Source: Bacteroides fragilis NCTC 9343
GTDB lineage: Bacteria > Bacteroidota > Bacteroidia > Bacteroidales > Bacteroidaceae
Direction: 5' to 3'
NCBI RefSeq assembly: GCF_000025985.1
Contig: NC_003228.3
Coordinates: 4,278,001 to 4,342,000 of the forward strand
Length of the DNA stretch: 64,000 nucleotides
The translations under genes and the position numbers were made by a program. The notes below the pieces were generated by a model. The model did not search any database. It saw nothing but the letters and a program-made list of their open reading frames with translations, and had not been told where the DNA came from. Below are positions 25,351 through 33,547 of this stretch, piece by piece. How positions within the stretch are numbered: position 1 is the first letter of the stretch; each line of letters opens with the position of its first letter.

Positions 25351-26481
25351 TCAGTAATTCCTCCTAAGCCAGATATTGAAAAGTCTATCATACACCTGAT
25401 ACCCTCCAGACTCCTGAGTCAACATGTCTTTTTCCAGTAAACCCTTCAACCCCGACTGCACCGAACTGGCAGAAGTCAACCGATATTTTTTAATAAATGC
25501 AGCAGAAGTAACTCCTTTTGCTTTCTGCTCCTTGGCAATGGCAATCATTATCTCTTTTTGCTTTTCCGGAAGACGAGAAAATATTTCTTGAAAAGTAAAG
25601 TCTTGTGTAGCAATTATATTGTTTAGTGCCAGATTTATCATAGGTACATCACAGATACCCTTTTTGTCTGTCAAAATAAAAAGTTCATTCAATATTAACT
25701 GCACATACCAAGTGTGCCCATCAAACAGGGTATATACATTCTCTACCAATTGATCTGTCACTTTCTTACCATTCTCCTCAAACAATCCCTTCACAAAAGG
25801 TTTATATACCTCCAAAGGAATTGCTCCTAAGTGCATCATACTCACGCTTTGATAAAATGGCCTGGAAGGACTGTTGAATATATTCATCATTATATGCCTC
25901 TGACTTCCTGCAAAAACAAAATTAGAGTTACTGCAATGCTGAACTTTAGTCCTTAAAATAGCTTCCAGATTTTTCTCCGGATATGAACTGATTTGCTGAA
26001 ATTCATCTATTGCTACAATACAAGGCTTGTCTGCCTGCTCCAGATAGATAAAGATTTCTTCTAGAGTAGTTTCAGGAGCATGAATATCTCCCAAACCAAG
26101 TTCTAAAATCGGTTCTCCTGTAATACTATCTAATTTAAATCCAATCCTTAAAGAGGTAATTATAGAAAAGAAACGATCTATGAATTTATTCCCCTGGGGC
26201 TTTAACTTCTCAAAAATCCCTTTACCCAAAGCAAAAACAAACTCTTTCAAACTTGAAGTCGCATATATATCAATGAAGAAAGTATAATAGCCTTCTTTAA
26301 TCAAAGGCTGATAAAAACAATGCCTTATCAATCCCGTTTTTCCCATTCGGCGAGTTGAAACAAGAGCCACATTTCTCCCATTTATCAAGTTACGGATCAA
26401 ATTTTCTGTTTCAGCAACTCTATCACAAAAATAACGAGGAGAAACGTATCCTCCAACTACAAAAGGATTAATAACCGCCAT
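25351..26481 (-). CDS. PF01637-type (archaeal ATPase family) AAA-like ATPase
   Basis: A 376-residue P-loop protein. NPFVVGGYVSPRYFCDR at the start and the Walker A region VALVSTRRMGKTGLIRH (G47-K48-T49) mark the family; the first Gly of Walker A is Ser. Walker B is CIVAIDEFQQI near residue 155. A C-terminal winged helix lies at about 300-370 (TSAAFIKKYRLTSASSVQSGL). Such ATPases are very common, often multicopy, in Bacteroides and occur near mobile or variable loci; their function is unknown. A perfect AT-rich inverted repeat covers the promoter. A decayed relative lies at 30734-31128. Confidence 0.85.
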   Translation of the reverse strand: MAVINPFVVGGYVSPRYFCDRVAETENLIRNLINGRNVALVSTRRMGKTGLIRHCFYQPLIKEGYYTFFIDIYATSSLKEFVFALGKGIFEKLKPQGNKFIDRFFSIITSLRIGFKLDSITGEPILELGLGDIHAPETTLEEIFIYLEQADKPCIVAIDEFQQISSYPEKNLEAILRTKVQHCSNSNFVFAGSQRHIMMNIFNSPSRPFYQSVSMMHLGAIPLEVYKPFVKGLFEENGKKVTDQLVENVYTLFDGHTWYVQLILNELFILTDKKGICDVPMINLALNNIIATQDFTFQEIFSRLPEKQKEIMIAIAKEQKAKGVTSAAFIKKYRLTSASSVQSGLKGLLEKDMLTQESGGYQVYDRLFNIWLRRNY

Positions 26482-26487
26482 AACTAA

Positions 26488-26524
26488 AATTATTATATTT
26501 ATAATTATTGCAAATATAATAATT
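26488..26524 (-). promoter_or_regulatory. Perfect 13-bp inverted repeat overlapping the ATPase promoter
   Basis: AATTATTATATTT (26488-26500) and its exact inverse AAATATAATAATT (26512-26524) flank an 11-base spacer. On the minus strand the -7 box TATATTTG (26511-26518) lies in the upstream arm and the ATG is 7 bases beyond the other arm. The repeat therefore covers the expected transcription start, as an operator would. It also overlaps the stop codon of the upstream glycosyltransferase gene. Confidence 0.6.
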
Positions 26525-27479
26525 ATCTTTTAGGTAAAAGATGCAAGTGAAAATATTTGCGCATAAGACCAATATATATTCCACTCAGCAAAAGGATACA
26601 GCCCAATAAATACCAATCACCATAACCCCGGCAATATAAATACCCAATAATAATCACAATTTGCACAATCATATACACCAACGATACCACCACGTGCGGT
26701 ATTCTCAATTCATTAACCATGATCTGATACAAATGTTTCCGGTGAGGCAAACCAATATTTTCATGTAGCAACAACCGGTGTATGATTGTCAACACACTAT
26801 CCACTCCATATACAGTAAGCATCACAAGCCAGCTGAAATCTTTCGTTTGAAGAATCAAACTCCCGATCAGGAACAGGACTACAAAAGCTATACTGACCGA
26901 ACCCACATCACCGGCGAAGCATTTCGCTCTCTTACGGAAATTAAAAAAGTCAAACACCAACACAGAACAAATCATCGTATAAATAAAATTCTGTTCTGTG
27001 AAGGAGATCACTTCTGCATTCACATATGCCAAAGAAACCAAGATAACCAATGAATACCCGCCGGTAATGCCGTTAATGCCATCCATAAAGTTATAGGCAT
27101 TGATAATCCCCGTACAGACGATCAGAGCGACAAGCAACGTCCACCAAGGCAAGCTGAACAACCCCCATTGATAGAACATCAGGGCCATTGCCGTAAAATG
27201 GAAGACTAAACGCAAACCCTGCGAAGTAGAACGGATATCATCTATAAAACTGATAAAAGTGATCAAGGTCAAAGCCAATATAAACCAAGGATATTCAAAC
27301 TGATTCGTCAGAAAAAAAGTCAATGCACTCAAATAGAAGATGATTCCTCTTCCTCTCAGAGTAATCCGAGTGTGTGAACTCCGCTCGTTTGGCTTATCGA
27401 TAATATTGCATTTATCAGCAATACGGAAATAAAAAAGTTCTGCCAGGAATAGCAGAACTAAGATTAGCAGATAACACAT
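26523..27479 (-). CDS. WecA/MraY-type undecaprenyl-phosphate sugar-1-phosphate transferase
   Basis: A 318-residue polytopic protein with about ten transmembrane helices. Family motifs are present: FIDDIRS (the Asp pair near 78), NAYNFMDGINGITGG near 127-141, CFAGDVGS near 188 and the cytosolic PHRKHLYQ near 246. It loads a sugar-1-phosphate, usually an N-acetylhexosamine, onto undecaprenyl phosphate to start repeat-unit synthesis. In Bacteroides, genes of this type usually close capsular polysaccharide operons after an epimerase gene, and the epimerase remnant is indeed just upstream. It is intact although its neighbours are broken. Confidence 0.85.
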   Translation of the reverse strand: MCYLLILVLLFLAELFYFRIADKCNIIDKPNERSSHTRITLRGRGIIFYLSALTFFLTNQFEYPWFILALTLITFISFIDDIRSTSQGLRLVFHFTAMALMFYQWGLFSLPWWTLLVALIVCTGIINAYNFMDGINGITGGYSLVILVSLAYVNAEVISFTEQNFIYTMICSVLVFDFFNFRKRAKCFAGDVGSVSIAFVVLFLIGSLILQTKDFSWLVMLTVYGVDSVLTIIHRLLLHENIGLPHRKHLYQIMVNELRIPHVVVSLVYMIVQIVIIIGYLYCRGYGDWYLLGCILLLSGIYIGLMRKYFHLHLLPKR

Positions 27480-27482
27480 AAA

Positions 27483-27581
27483 CTATTCGTTCTTTTTAAT
27501 GAAATAAAACCAAAGTTGAAGTCCTAAAAAGGCAAAAGAAATACCCCCTATTAGGAGTCCTATAATCCCCCAAAAATCCAC
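27483..27581 (-). CDS. Possible 32-residue membrane peptide upstream of the WecA-like gene
   Basis: A GTG at 27579-27581 opens a frame ending TAG at 27483. It encodes a single hydrophobic helix (WGIIGLLIGGISFAFLGLQL) followed by a basic tail (FIKKNE). AGGAGG lies six bases upstream of the GTG. The stop is three bases before the ATG of the WecA-like gene, so it could be a coupled small protein or a leader peptide. It is too short for a family call. Confidence 0.4.
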   Translation of the reverse strand: MDFWGIIGLLIGGISFAFLGLQLWFYFIKKNE

Positions 27582-27594
27582 TCACAATACCTCC

Positions 27595-28008
27595 TTATTC
27601 TATCTGAAAATTCTCCAAAACATTCATAGGTTTCCACCCAAGTTCACGCATAGCCTTTTCATTACTAAAAGTCAAAGAGTGCGTAATCTTACGAAGTTTT
27701 AAACTGTTTATTGGGATATTTTCCCCAAGACAATCACCAAAAACAGCCATACTTTTAGCAAACAATAAGGAATAGATATTGGTCTTTTTTTATTCAATTG
27801 CTTACATATCACCATCTCTAATTCACGAAAACTCAGCTGGTAACTGTCACAAACATTATATATCCCTCCCTTTTCAATCAATAGAGGAACAAGATTTGCT
27901 ATATCCTGAACCATCAAAACGCTTTTCCGAGCCAATACTTAAGTACTTACCATTTCTAATCCCATGAATCATCGCTCCTAAATTTCCCGAAGGATTAGGT
28001 CCGGCAAT
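27595..28008 (-). pseudogene. Truncated and frameshifted NAD-dependent sugar epimerase/dehydratase
   Basis: Three consecutive minus-strand frames encode parts of one protein. The first is PNPSGNLGAMIHGIRNGKYL, then RKSVLMVQDIANLVPLLIEK through YNVCDSYQLSFRELE, then NSLKLRKITHSLTFSNEKAM and RELGWKPMNVL to a TAA. These match the C-terminal third of short-chain NDP-sugar epimerases of polysaccharide loci. The first frameshift lies near 27925, probably a small deletion. The second is at a run of four G near 27724, where one more G would restore the frame. The N-terminal two thirds are missing; the break is near 28008. Confidence 0.75.
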
Positions 28009-28015
28009 TTAGGCT

Positions 28016-28143
28016 ACTATTGACGGAACGATAGATTCAGACGCAATGCTGAATAATTACTTATACGACTTCTTGTCGCACGAGATACCTAAAGAGACAA
28101 AAAATCAAACGATTTTCAACAATTTGATTATGAGTGAATTGTA
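28016..28143 (+). pseudogene. Short open frame, possible C-terminal gene fragment
   Basis: An in-frame stretch of about 41 codons (ATIDGTIDSDAM, then YLYDFLSHEIPKETKN, ending IMSEL and TAA) has coding-like composition and no start codon of its own. It begins at the same break where the epimerase remnant ends. I do not recognise the family. It is best read as the tail of a gene lost by deletion. Confidence 0.35.
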
Positions 28144-28756
28144 AAATTTTATAATATTTTCTCATAACTACGGTGTTGCATTGATACTGTTACACTATTG
28201 GTAAGTGATGTACTTCCTAGTAAGGCTACACCATTGGATTAATTCTTTTATTTGCTCAGAAAGAGCGAGAAAAATCTTCAGCTTAATCTAATAAATGATG
28301 CCTGTTTGCTGCAGAAGAAATTTCTTCCTAGTAAAGATGGAACTCGAAGAGGTGTAATACAAAAGAAAAAATACAAGAAGCATAAAAAGAAAGAAAAGCC
28401 TATTCTCAAACTTATTGATCCGCCTTTCCTGTTGGTAGAGGAGATTCATCTTAGCATGAAAAAGACAATAGATAAAAAACGGTATTCAGAAAGATCGTTT
28501 TGCTAAAATCAGAACGAGTATTAGTCCTTGTCTACAACTTTAAATTTTATTTACAGAATAATATATTTTAAAACAAAATCTAAGTAATAATTGGAATATG
28601 AACTATAAAAATTAATATTCTTTTTGTAATCTGATTTTTTCGTAAGATAGACTAAAGTGTTAAATTACGCAAAATATATCAACATATATTTACAATCAAA
28701 TTTATTTTGACTATATTAGAAAAATGTTCCTTCAATCTTTAAATATAATATGAACA
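28144..28756. other. AT-rich stretch without a convincing gene
   Basis: The sequence is low in GC compared with the rest of the window. A Lys-rich frame at 28252-28506 starts with TTG, has no ribosome site and resembles no family. CTTCCTAGTAA occurs at 28213 and again at 28324, encoding LPSK in open frames both times, which hints at decayed duplicated coding sequence. No promoter, RNA gene or mobile element end was recognised. Confidence 0.4.
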
Positions 28757-29320
28757 ATGGCACAGTTAGAATCTAAACAATTAAACAAAATTGGTTTACA
28801 TGAGAATGCTACCAATAGAAACATGGATGAAAAATTATTATTAAAGTGCGAAAATAGTATTCGCGCTTACAAAATTGTGAATTTGCTCAACAAGCATAAT
28901 ATTGCATTACGACAGCATGACGAGAGTCAGGATCCTAGGGTTGGTGCATATGGCGCCGTAACTGGTATTGCTATATATGTATTTGCTAAGGATTATGAAA
29001 AGGCTTTATCTATAGTTTCCCCTATTCTTAAAGATTTTAATACCATCAGTACATTCTGTCCAAAATGTGGAAGTGAAAATGTAAAACCCATTACTGGTAA
29101 TCACAAATATATTACTTATTTAATTTTCCTTTGCCTGTTCCTTATACTTACTCCTGGTATTTATATTGCTTTGCCTGAAGATTTTGGACTCAGGTCTTCC
29201 TTAATAAATAAAATAGCTTTAATGATGGTTGCGCTAGGTTTTATTTTAATGCCAATTATTAATCATTATAATGTTAATTATAAGTGTAAAAAATGCGGCA
29301 ATAGATTTAGGCATTATTAG
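28757..29320 (+). CDS. DUF2007-like domain protein with zinc ribbon and two membrane helices
   Basis: A 187-residue protein. Residues about 25-92 (LLLKCENSIRAYKIVNLLNK, then GAVTGIAIYVFAKDYEKAL) have the pattern of DUF2007 putative signal-transducing domains. A CPKCG knuckle near residue 100 and a CKKCG knuckle near 177 would together form a zinc ribbon. They are separated by two transmembrane helices (about 115-133 and 150-168), so both knuckles face the same side. It is the only intact plus-strand gene in the decayed region, and its codon use is as AT-rich as its surroundings. Function is unknown. Confidence 0.7.
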   Translation: MAQLESKQLNKIGLHENATNRNMDEKLLLKCENSIRAYKIVNLLNKHNIALRQHDESQDPRVGAYGAVTGIAIYVFAKDYEKALSIVSPILKDFNTISTFCPKCGSENVKPITGNHKYITYLIFLCLFLILTPGIYIALPEDFGLRSSLINKIALMMVALGFILMPIINHYNVNYKCKKCGNRFRHY

Positions 29321-29562
29321 CTTTATTGTTCATAATCGATTCTATTGTTTTATTACAACAGAATCAAGTTAATAAAAAGCGATTGTCTTACATAATAAAT
29401 GTTTTTTATTATGAGGTTTAAAATTCTGACCTTATCAGAAGCAGAACGGAAACTTCAGGCTGGTGAAAGCGACACTGATTTACTATGAAGCGGAATTCCA
29501 CAAGAAATACGATCCCATAAAATAGAAGGTCCTGTAGTCTATTGGAATGTAGATGAACAGCG

Positions 29563-30432
29563 ATGAACGACATTCCAGGTGGAGAACTTTATGGAAGAGA
29601 ACGCAATGGAAGTGATAGAGGCAAAATACGGAATAAAGGGCCCGGCAATCGTACTGAAGCTGCTTTGTAAAATATACAAGGAGAGATGCTACATACTTTG
29701 GGATGAGGAGCAGTGCCTGATCTTTGCCTACAAAGTAGAAAGGGAAGTGCAAACTGGGGAGGTACAGGGAATTATCGTAATTCTCTTTATCAAAGGAATA
29801 CTGGACAGAAGCAGTTGTCAGGAAAACGGAATACTGACCTCGGAAAACATACAGAAGGTATGGATGGAGGCAACAAAGCGGAGAAAGAAAGAGCTGTCGA
29901 AACTCCCCTACCTGATGGTGAAAACGGAAAAGGAAAACGGCAAACCGGACAATACATCCGCACAACAGGAAATAGAACAACCCAAGCCGCTTAAAGAAGG
30001 AAAAGTAGCTGTCGGCACAGGAAATGTAGCCGTTAGCCTGGGAAATGTAGTACGTCATGTAGCCGTTAACTCAAAAAATGCATGCAATTCCAGACAAAGT
30101 AAAGTAAAGAAAAGTAGAGCAAAGGAAAATAAAGAATTACCCCCTCAGCTCCCCCTGAGGGGAAGGAGGAAGAAAGGATGGAGGATTCTGCTTCTCTACC
30201 GATACCGGGATACGCCTTCAATACGATGACACACAATTATCCGGGACTGAAGGATACGCTCCAAAGATTGGGAATTAACGAGGTAAGTGAAGTAAATGCC
30301 ATTCTCAGACTGTCGGACTATGGAGGAAAGGGAACGACGGTGTGGCGGCTGATTACCAACACTTGTTGGAGTGACATAGTGTCAAAAGGAAGGTATCTGA
30401 TAGCGGCACTGAACAAGGCAAAAAGGAAATAA
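29563..30432 (+). pseudogene. Frameshifted DUF4373 (Lin1244/Lin1753-like) gene
   Basis: The N-terminal domain (EVIEAKYGIKGPAIVLKLL, CKIY, YILWDEEQCLIFAYKV, GILTSENIQKVWMEATKRRKK) matches the DUF4373 family found in Bacteroidota. The conserved C-terminal domain (HNYPGLKDTLQRLGI, ILRLSDYGGKGTTVWRLI) follows in another frame from about 30178 to 30432. The shift lies near 30170, in a purine-rich run. At the 5' end an ATG at 29563 is one base out of frame with TFQVENF, where homology starts, so an extra G near 29569 may also have broken the start. Alternatively a GTG at 29579 is used. Intact relatives occur beside capsule loci. Confidence 0.65.
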
Positions 30433-30582
30433 ACGGATAGGGTAAGTTCCCTGTGTATAGTTGACAAAAAAGCAAGTATATCGGCTCTAACCTGAGAGAC
30501 CTTCAGTGAAGCTAAAAAATAAAAATCAAACTTAACAAGCTAAAATACAAGCTATTCAAAGTTCAAAACATCTGTCAGTAAA

Positions 30583-30670
30583 AACTTGTTTTAACACAGT
30601 GTTAAAGCTTGTTCTTTAGATGTGAATAACAAGTTCTTTAAATGCAAAAGATTTGTTATTTGCACACAAG
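30583..30670. repeat. Degenerate 22-bp-phased repeat array E (TTGTTCTTTA core)
   Basis: GTT cores at 30588, 30611, 30633 and 30655 are spaced 23, 22 and 22 bases. GTTCTTTA occurs exactly at 30611 and 30633, and units carry ATG or TGCA seven to nine bases later. A 7-bp dyad TTTAACA-CAG-TGTTAAA lies inside. The array is in the 300-base gap between the DUF4373 and ATPase remnants, which holds nothing else recognisable. Confidence 0.55.
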
Positions 30671-30733
30671 AATAAAATGAACGGAAATTGACGTTAACAT
30701 TGTTAAACAGCCGGTTTTCCCATACAATTTAGC

Positions 30734-31128
30734 TCAACAATACTCCCTCTTAAACCAACGTTCGAATACAGGATCAGAAAACACATACAGTTCCCCCTCC
30801 TTCTCAATAAAATCACGCTCGGTCAGCATGCGTTTGTTGCGGGTGATGGTTTACGCGCTTCCCAATTCATATTTCCGCACTACAGGAATAGAATTGAAGC
30901 GGTATTCACCATTGGCTACGACACGCAACATGGCTGTTTGCACAGCGGTCAGATTTTCAGTATCATTCATGCACATAGGCATATCGGTATCTATCAATTG
31001 CCGGGTACGCATTTCAATGGTTTCCGAACCTGTTCATCTTCATGCATCAATTCGTCCATCGCTACTTTGACAAGTGAAGACTTTCCCCAACGACGTGGAG
31101 AGATGAGAACAAAGACACAAATTATACA
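30734..31128 (-). pseudogene. Decayed PF01637-type ATPase
   Basis: The minus strand keeps the Walker A segment VFVLISPRRWGKSSLVKVAMDE and then breaks off. A later frame resumes with TRQLIDTDMPMC, LTAVQTAMLRVVANGEYRF and NSIPVVRKYELGSA. A TAA stop interrupts this frame near 30852, followed by TITRNKRMLTERDFIEKEG and the family end FSDPVFERWFKREY. About 200 residues between the P-loop and the C-terminal winged helix, including Walker B, are deleted. Intact relatives are near 370-380 residues, as at 25351-26481, though the two are different subtypes (RRWGKSS against RRMGKTG). Confidence 0.75.
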
Positions 31129-31156
31129 TCAACGTATAATACATCGATGTATAATT
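31120..31156 (-). promoter_or_regulatory. Perfect 11-bp inverted repeat upstream of the decayed ATPase
   Basis: AATTATACATC (31120-31130) and GATGTATAATT (31146-31156) are exact inverses. Between and overlapping them is a second palindrome, ATACATCGATGTAT (31139-31152). The arrangement, right before the ATPase N-terminus, resembles the inverted repeat before the intact ATPase at 26488-26524. Confidence 0.5.
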
Positions 31157-31193
31157 TTAAAGATTATCTATTTCAAAAACAGGCATAGAAGCA

Positions 31194-32243
31194 TCATTTA
31201 ATGGTCACCATGGTTGCTCCGAAACCATATTCCTGAAATGAAGCATCCTGATAGCGGCAATTACTATATTTTCGCTTTAATTCATCAATCAATGCTTTAC
31301 GAAGCACTCCGTCACCTTTGCCATGAATGAAAACTATTTTTTGTTCACGTTTGGCTTTGTACTTCTCCATCACTTCACGGAATTTATCCAACTGATAATT
31401 CAGTATCTCGGCATTCCCCATGCCACGTGTGTCATCCAGCAATTCGTTGATGTGCAAGTCTATCTCAAGAATTTCATTCTTTCCGCCACGTTTCACAATC
31501 GGTTGTGACTTAGGCTTATCCACTTCCTTCTTCTGGATCAATACAGACTGCAGTTCCTCAGCCGAAACAAATACCTGACGGGTAGGAACATCGTCTTTCA
31601 CAATATCATAAACCAAAGCCGGCTGTTCAAAGAAGTCCGACTCACGGAATGTATGCAGTTTATAGAACTTCACCGTATCGATACGCAACTCCACACAAAC
31701 CGCAGGTTTCAAAGGCGCTGTCCGTCCATCTTTAAAAGCAATGAACTGAACGGCCACATGCTCCATTTCATTCAGCATATCCTTAGTAAACTCTTCCAGC
31801 AAAAGCTTCGTATTGGGTTCCACCAGTCCATGCGAACGGGTTTTCCAGGCCTTTCCTTCGGCACTCTGATACGTATAATACAAATAATAATTGCTGTCAT
31901 TTACCAAATAAGCCTCAAACGAAGTACTGCTGATAGCTTTCACGTCTTCGGGCACATAAGCCAGAAAAACATTTAAAACATCACCACCCCGCACTTCGGC
32001 CGAACGAACTACCGGAATCTCAGGCTTTACCGGTTTGACGGGTTCTTCGGGTTTCTTTGGCGCAGGAGCAGCCTTCCGGGTCATATTATAATCATCCGTA
32101 TCGATCACCACACACTCGCGTATCTGCATCGGGATATCAAATCCATCAGCATCTTCCACCAATACAATATCTTTTCCCCGGAATCCTTTTACGATTCCTC
32201 CGCCCACCTCACTGAGGAAGCGCACTTTATCACCTATTTTCAT
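31194..32243 (-). CDS. DUF2027 and Smr domain protein
   Basis: A 349-residue cytosolic protein. The N-terminus ([21 protein letters not shown]) is an SH3-like barrel, followed by a Pro/Lys-rich linker (about 56-80) and a DUF2027 beta-sandwich (about 85-240). The C-terminal Smr domain spans about 265-349, with [10 protein letters not shown] (the conserved DLH) and [11 protein letters not shown] (the HGKG motif). Smr domains bind or cut nucleic acids, as in MutS2, but here there is no MutS part. The role is unknown; a DNA or RNA nicking function is an inference. A -7 box (TATATTTG on the minus strand, 32286-32293) lies 43 bases upstream, back to back with the queA promoter. Confidence 0.85.
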   Translation of the reverse strand: MKIGDKVRFLSEVGGGIVKGFRGKDIVLVEDADGFDIPMQIRECVVIDTDDYNMTRKAAPAPKKPEEPVKPVKPEIPVVRSAEVRGGDVLNVFLAYVPEDVKAISSTSFEAYLVNDSNYYLYYTYQSAEGKAWKTRSHGLVEPNTKLLLEEFTKDMLNEMEHVAVQFIAFKDGRTAPLKPAVCVELRIDTVKFYKLHTFRESDFFEQPALVYDIVKDDVPTRQVFVSAEELQSVLIQKKEVDKPKSQPIVKRGGKNEILEIDLHINELLDDTRGMGNAEILNYQLDKFREVMEKYKAKREQKIVFIHGKGDGVLRKALIDELKRKYSNCRYQDASFQEYGFGATMVTIK

Positions 32244-32285
32244 TGTTCTGTTTACAATTTACCATTTACAATCTACAAATTAAGG

Positions 32286-32303
32286 CAAATATAACTACTT
32301 TTG
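32286..32303. promoter_or_regulatory. Back-to-back divergent -7 boxes (DUF2027 gene / queA paralogue)
   Basis: On the minus strand TATATTTG (32286-32293) serves the DUF2027 gene. On the plus strand TACTTTTG (32296-32303) serves the queA-like gene. Only two bases separate them, so polymerase can occupy one or the other but not both. The plus-strand box shows that a start codon at 32243 would lie upstream of the promoter. Confidence 0.6.
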
Positions 32304-32320
32304 TCGTCGCAAAGAAAGAA

Positions 32321-33544
32321 ATGATGAAAGAAAACCCGAAACATATCCGTATTAGCGAATACAATTATCCATTGCCGGATGAACGCATCGCTAAATTCCC
32401 GTTGCCTGTGCGCGACCAGTCTAAGTTACTCATTTATCGTCATGGCGAGGTCAGTGAAGATGTATTTACCTCTCTACCGGAATATTTGCCAGCCGGAAGC
32501 CTGATGATATTCAACAACACCAAAGTGATTCAGGCACGGCTCCATTTCCGCAAAGAGACAGGAGCACTCATCGAGGTATTTTGCCTGGAGCCCATTCAAC
32601 CCAATGACTACGTACTCAACTTTCAGCAAACGGAACATGCCGCCTGGCTTTGCATGGTAGGCAATCTGAAAAAGTGGAAAGACGGTCCGCTATGTCGTGA
32701 AATGACTGTAAAAGGATTCCCGATCACGTTGACCGCCACCCGCGGTGAATGTCGTGGCACCAGTCATTGGATCGATTTCCGGTGGGACAATCCGGAAGTA
32801 ACATTTGCCGATATTCTCGAAGTGTTCGGTGAGCTACCTATCCCTCCCTACCTCAACCGGGATACGGAAGAAAGTGATAAGGAGACCTATCAGACAGTCT
32901 ATTCAAAAATAAAAGGCTCGGTGGCCGCTCCTACGGCAGGTTTACATTTCACCCCTCGTGTACTGGATGCCCTGACCGAAAAAGGGATCGACCTCGAGGA
33001 ACTGACTCTCCATGTTGGCGCCGGTACTTTTAAACCGGTAAAAAGTGAAGAGATAGAGGGGCACGAAATGCATACGGAATATATATCCGTATCACGCAGT
33101 ATTATCAAAAAGCTGATAGACCACGACGCTTGTGCCATTGCCGTAGGAACAACTTCTGTGCGTACCCTTGAAAGCCTCTACCACATCGGCGTAACACTGG
33201 CTAACAATCCGGAAGCCACAGAAGAGCAATTGCACGTAAAGCAGTGGCAACCTTACGAAACGGAATGTGATGTTCGCCCCGTAGTAGCCTTACAGAAAAT
33301 ATTAGGTTATCTCGACCGACATGGAATGGAGGCACTGCATACCAGTACACAGATCATTATTGCTCCGGGATATGACTATAAGATAGTCAAGGCAATGGTT
33401 ACCAATTTTCATCAGCCACAGAGCACTCTGCTATTATTGGTTTCGGCATTTGTGAAAGGCAACTGGCATACCATTTATGATTATGCACTCGGACACGATT
33501 TCCGCTTTCTGAGTTATGGAGATTCATCTTTATTAATACCTTAA
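32321..33544 (+). CDS. QueA-family S-adenosylmethionine:tRNA ribosyltransferase-isomerase, long form
   Basis: A 407-residue protein with QueA signatures: LPDERIAKFPL, FNNTKVIQARL, GSVAAPTAGLHFT, VGAGTFKPV, GTTSVRTLES and NFHQPQSTLLLLVSAF. QueA transfers the ribosyl part of S-adenosylmethionine to preQ1 in tRNA on the path to queuosine. It is about 50 residues longer than E. coli QueA, mainly through an insertion near residues 300-350 (LANNPEATEEQLHVKQ, GYLDRHGMEALH). Bacteroides often carry a standard QueA elsewhere, so this may be a paralogue with changed duty. The start is set at 32321 (ATGATGAAAG) because the promoter lies at 32296. The Nudix gene follows after three bases. Confidence 0.82.
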   Translation: MMKENPKHIRISEYNYPLPDERIAKFPLPVRDQSKLLIYRHGEVSEDVFTSLPEYLPAGSLMIFNNTKVIQARLHFRKETGALIEVFCLEPIQPNDYVLNFQQTEHAAWLCMVGNLKKWKDGPLCREMTVKGFPITLTATRGECRGTSHWIDFRWDNPEVTFADILEVFGELPIPPYLNRDTEESDKETYQTVYSKIKGSVAAPTAGLHFTPRVLDALTEKGIDLEELTLHVGAGTFKPVKSEEIEGHEMHTEYISVSRSIIKKLIDHDACAIAVGTTSVRTLESLYHIGVTLANNPEATEEQLHVKQWQPYETECDVRPVVALQKILGYLDRHGMEALHTSTQIIIAPGYDYKIVKAMVTNFHQPQSTLLLLVSAFVKGNWHTIYDYALGHDFRFLSYGDSSLLIP

Positions 33545-33547
33545 AAC

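Noticed and set aside
28252..28506. Lys-rich 84-codon frame
   Set aside because: TTG start, no ribosome site, low-complexity AT-rich composition and no recognisable domain; left as uncertain sequence.
27960..28760. Invertible capsule promoter or insertion-sequence end
   Set aside because: No pair of long inverted repeats flanking a promoter and no transposase signature was found.
29483..30058. 191-codon open frame on the minus strand
   Set aside because: It is antisense to the DUF4373 remnant, is unusually rich in Tyr, Phe and Cys as expected of a mirror frame, and lacks start signals.
32243..32320. Longer QueA-like protein starting at 32243
   Set aside because: The extension is not family-like and crosses both divergent promoters; the ATG at 32321 follows the promoter at a normal distance.
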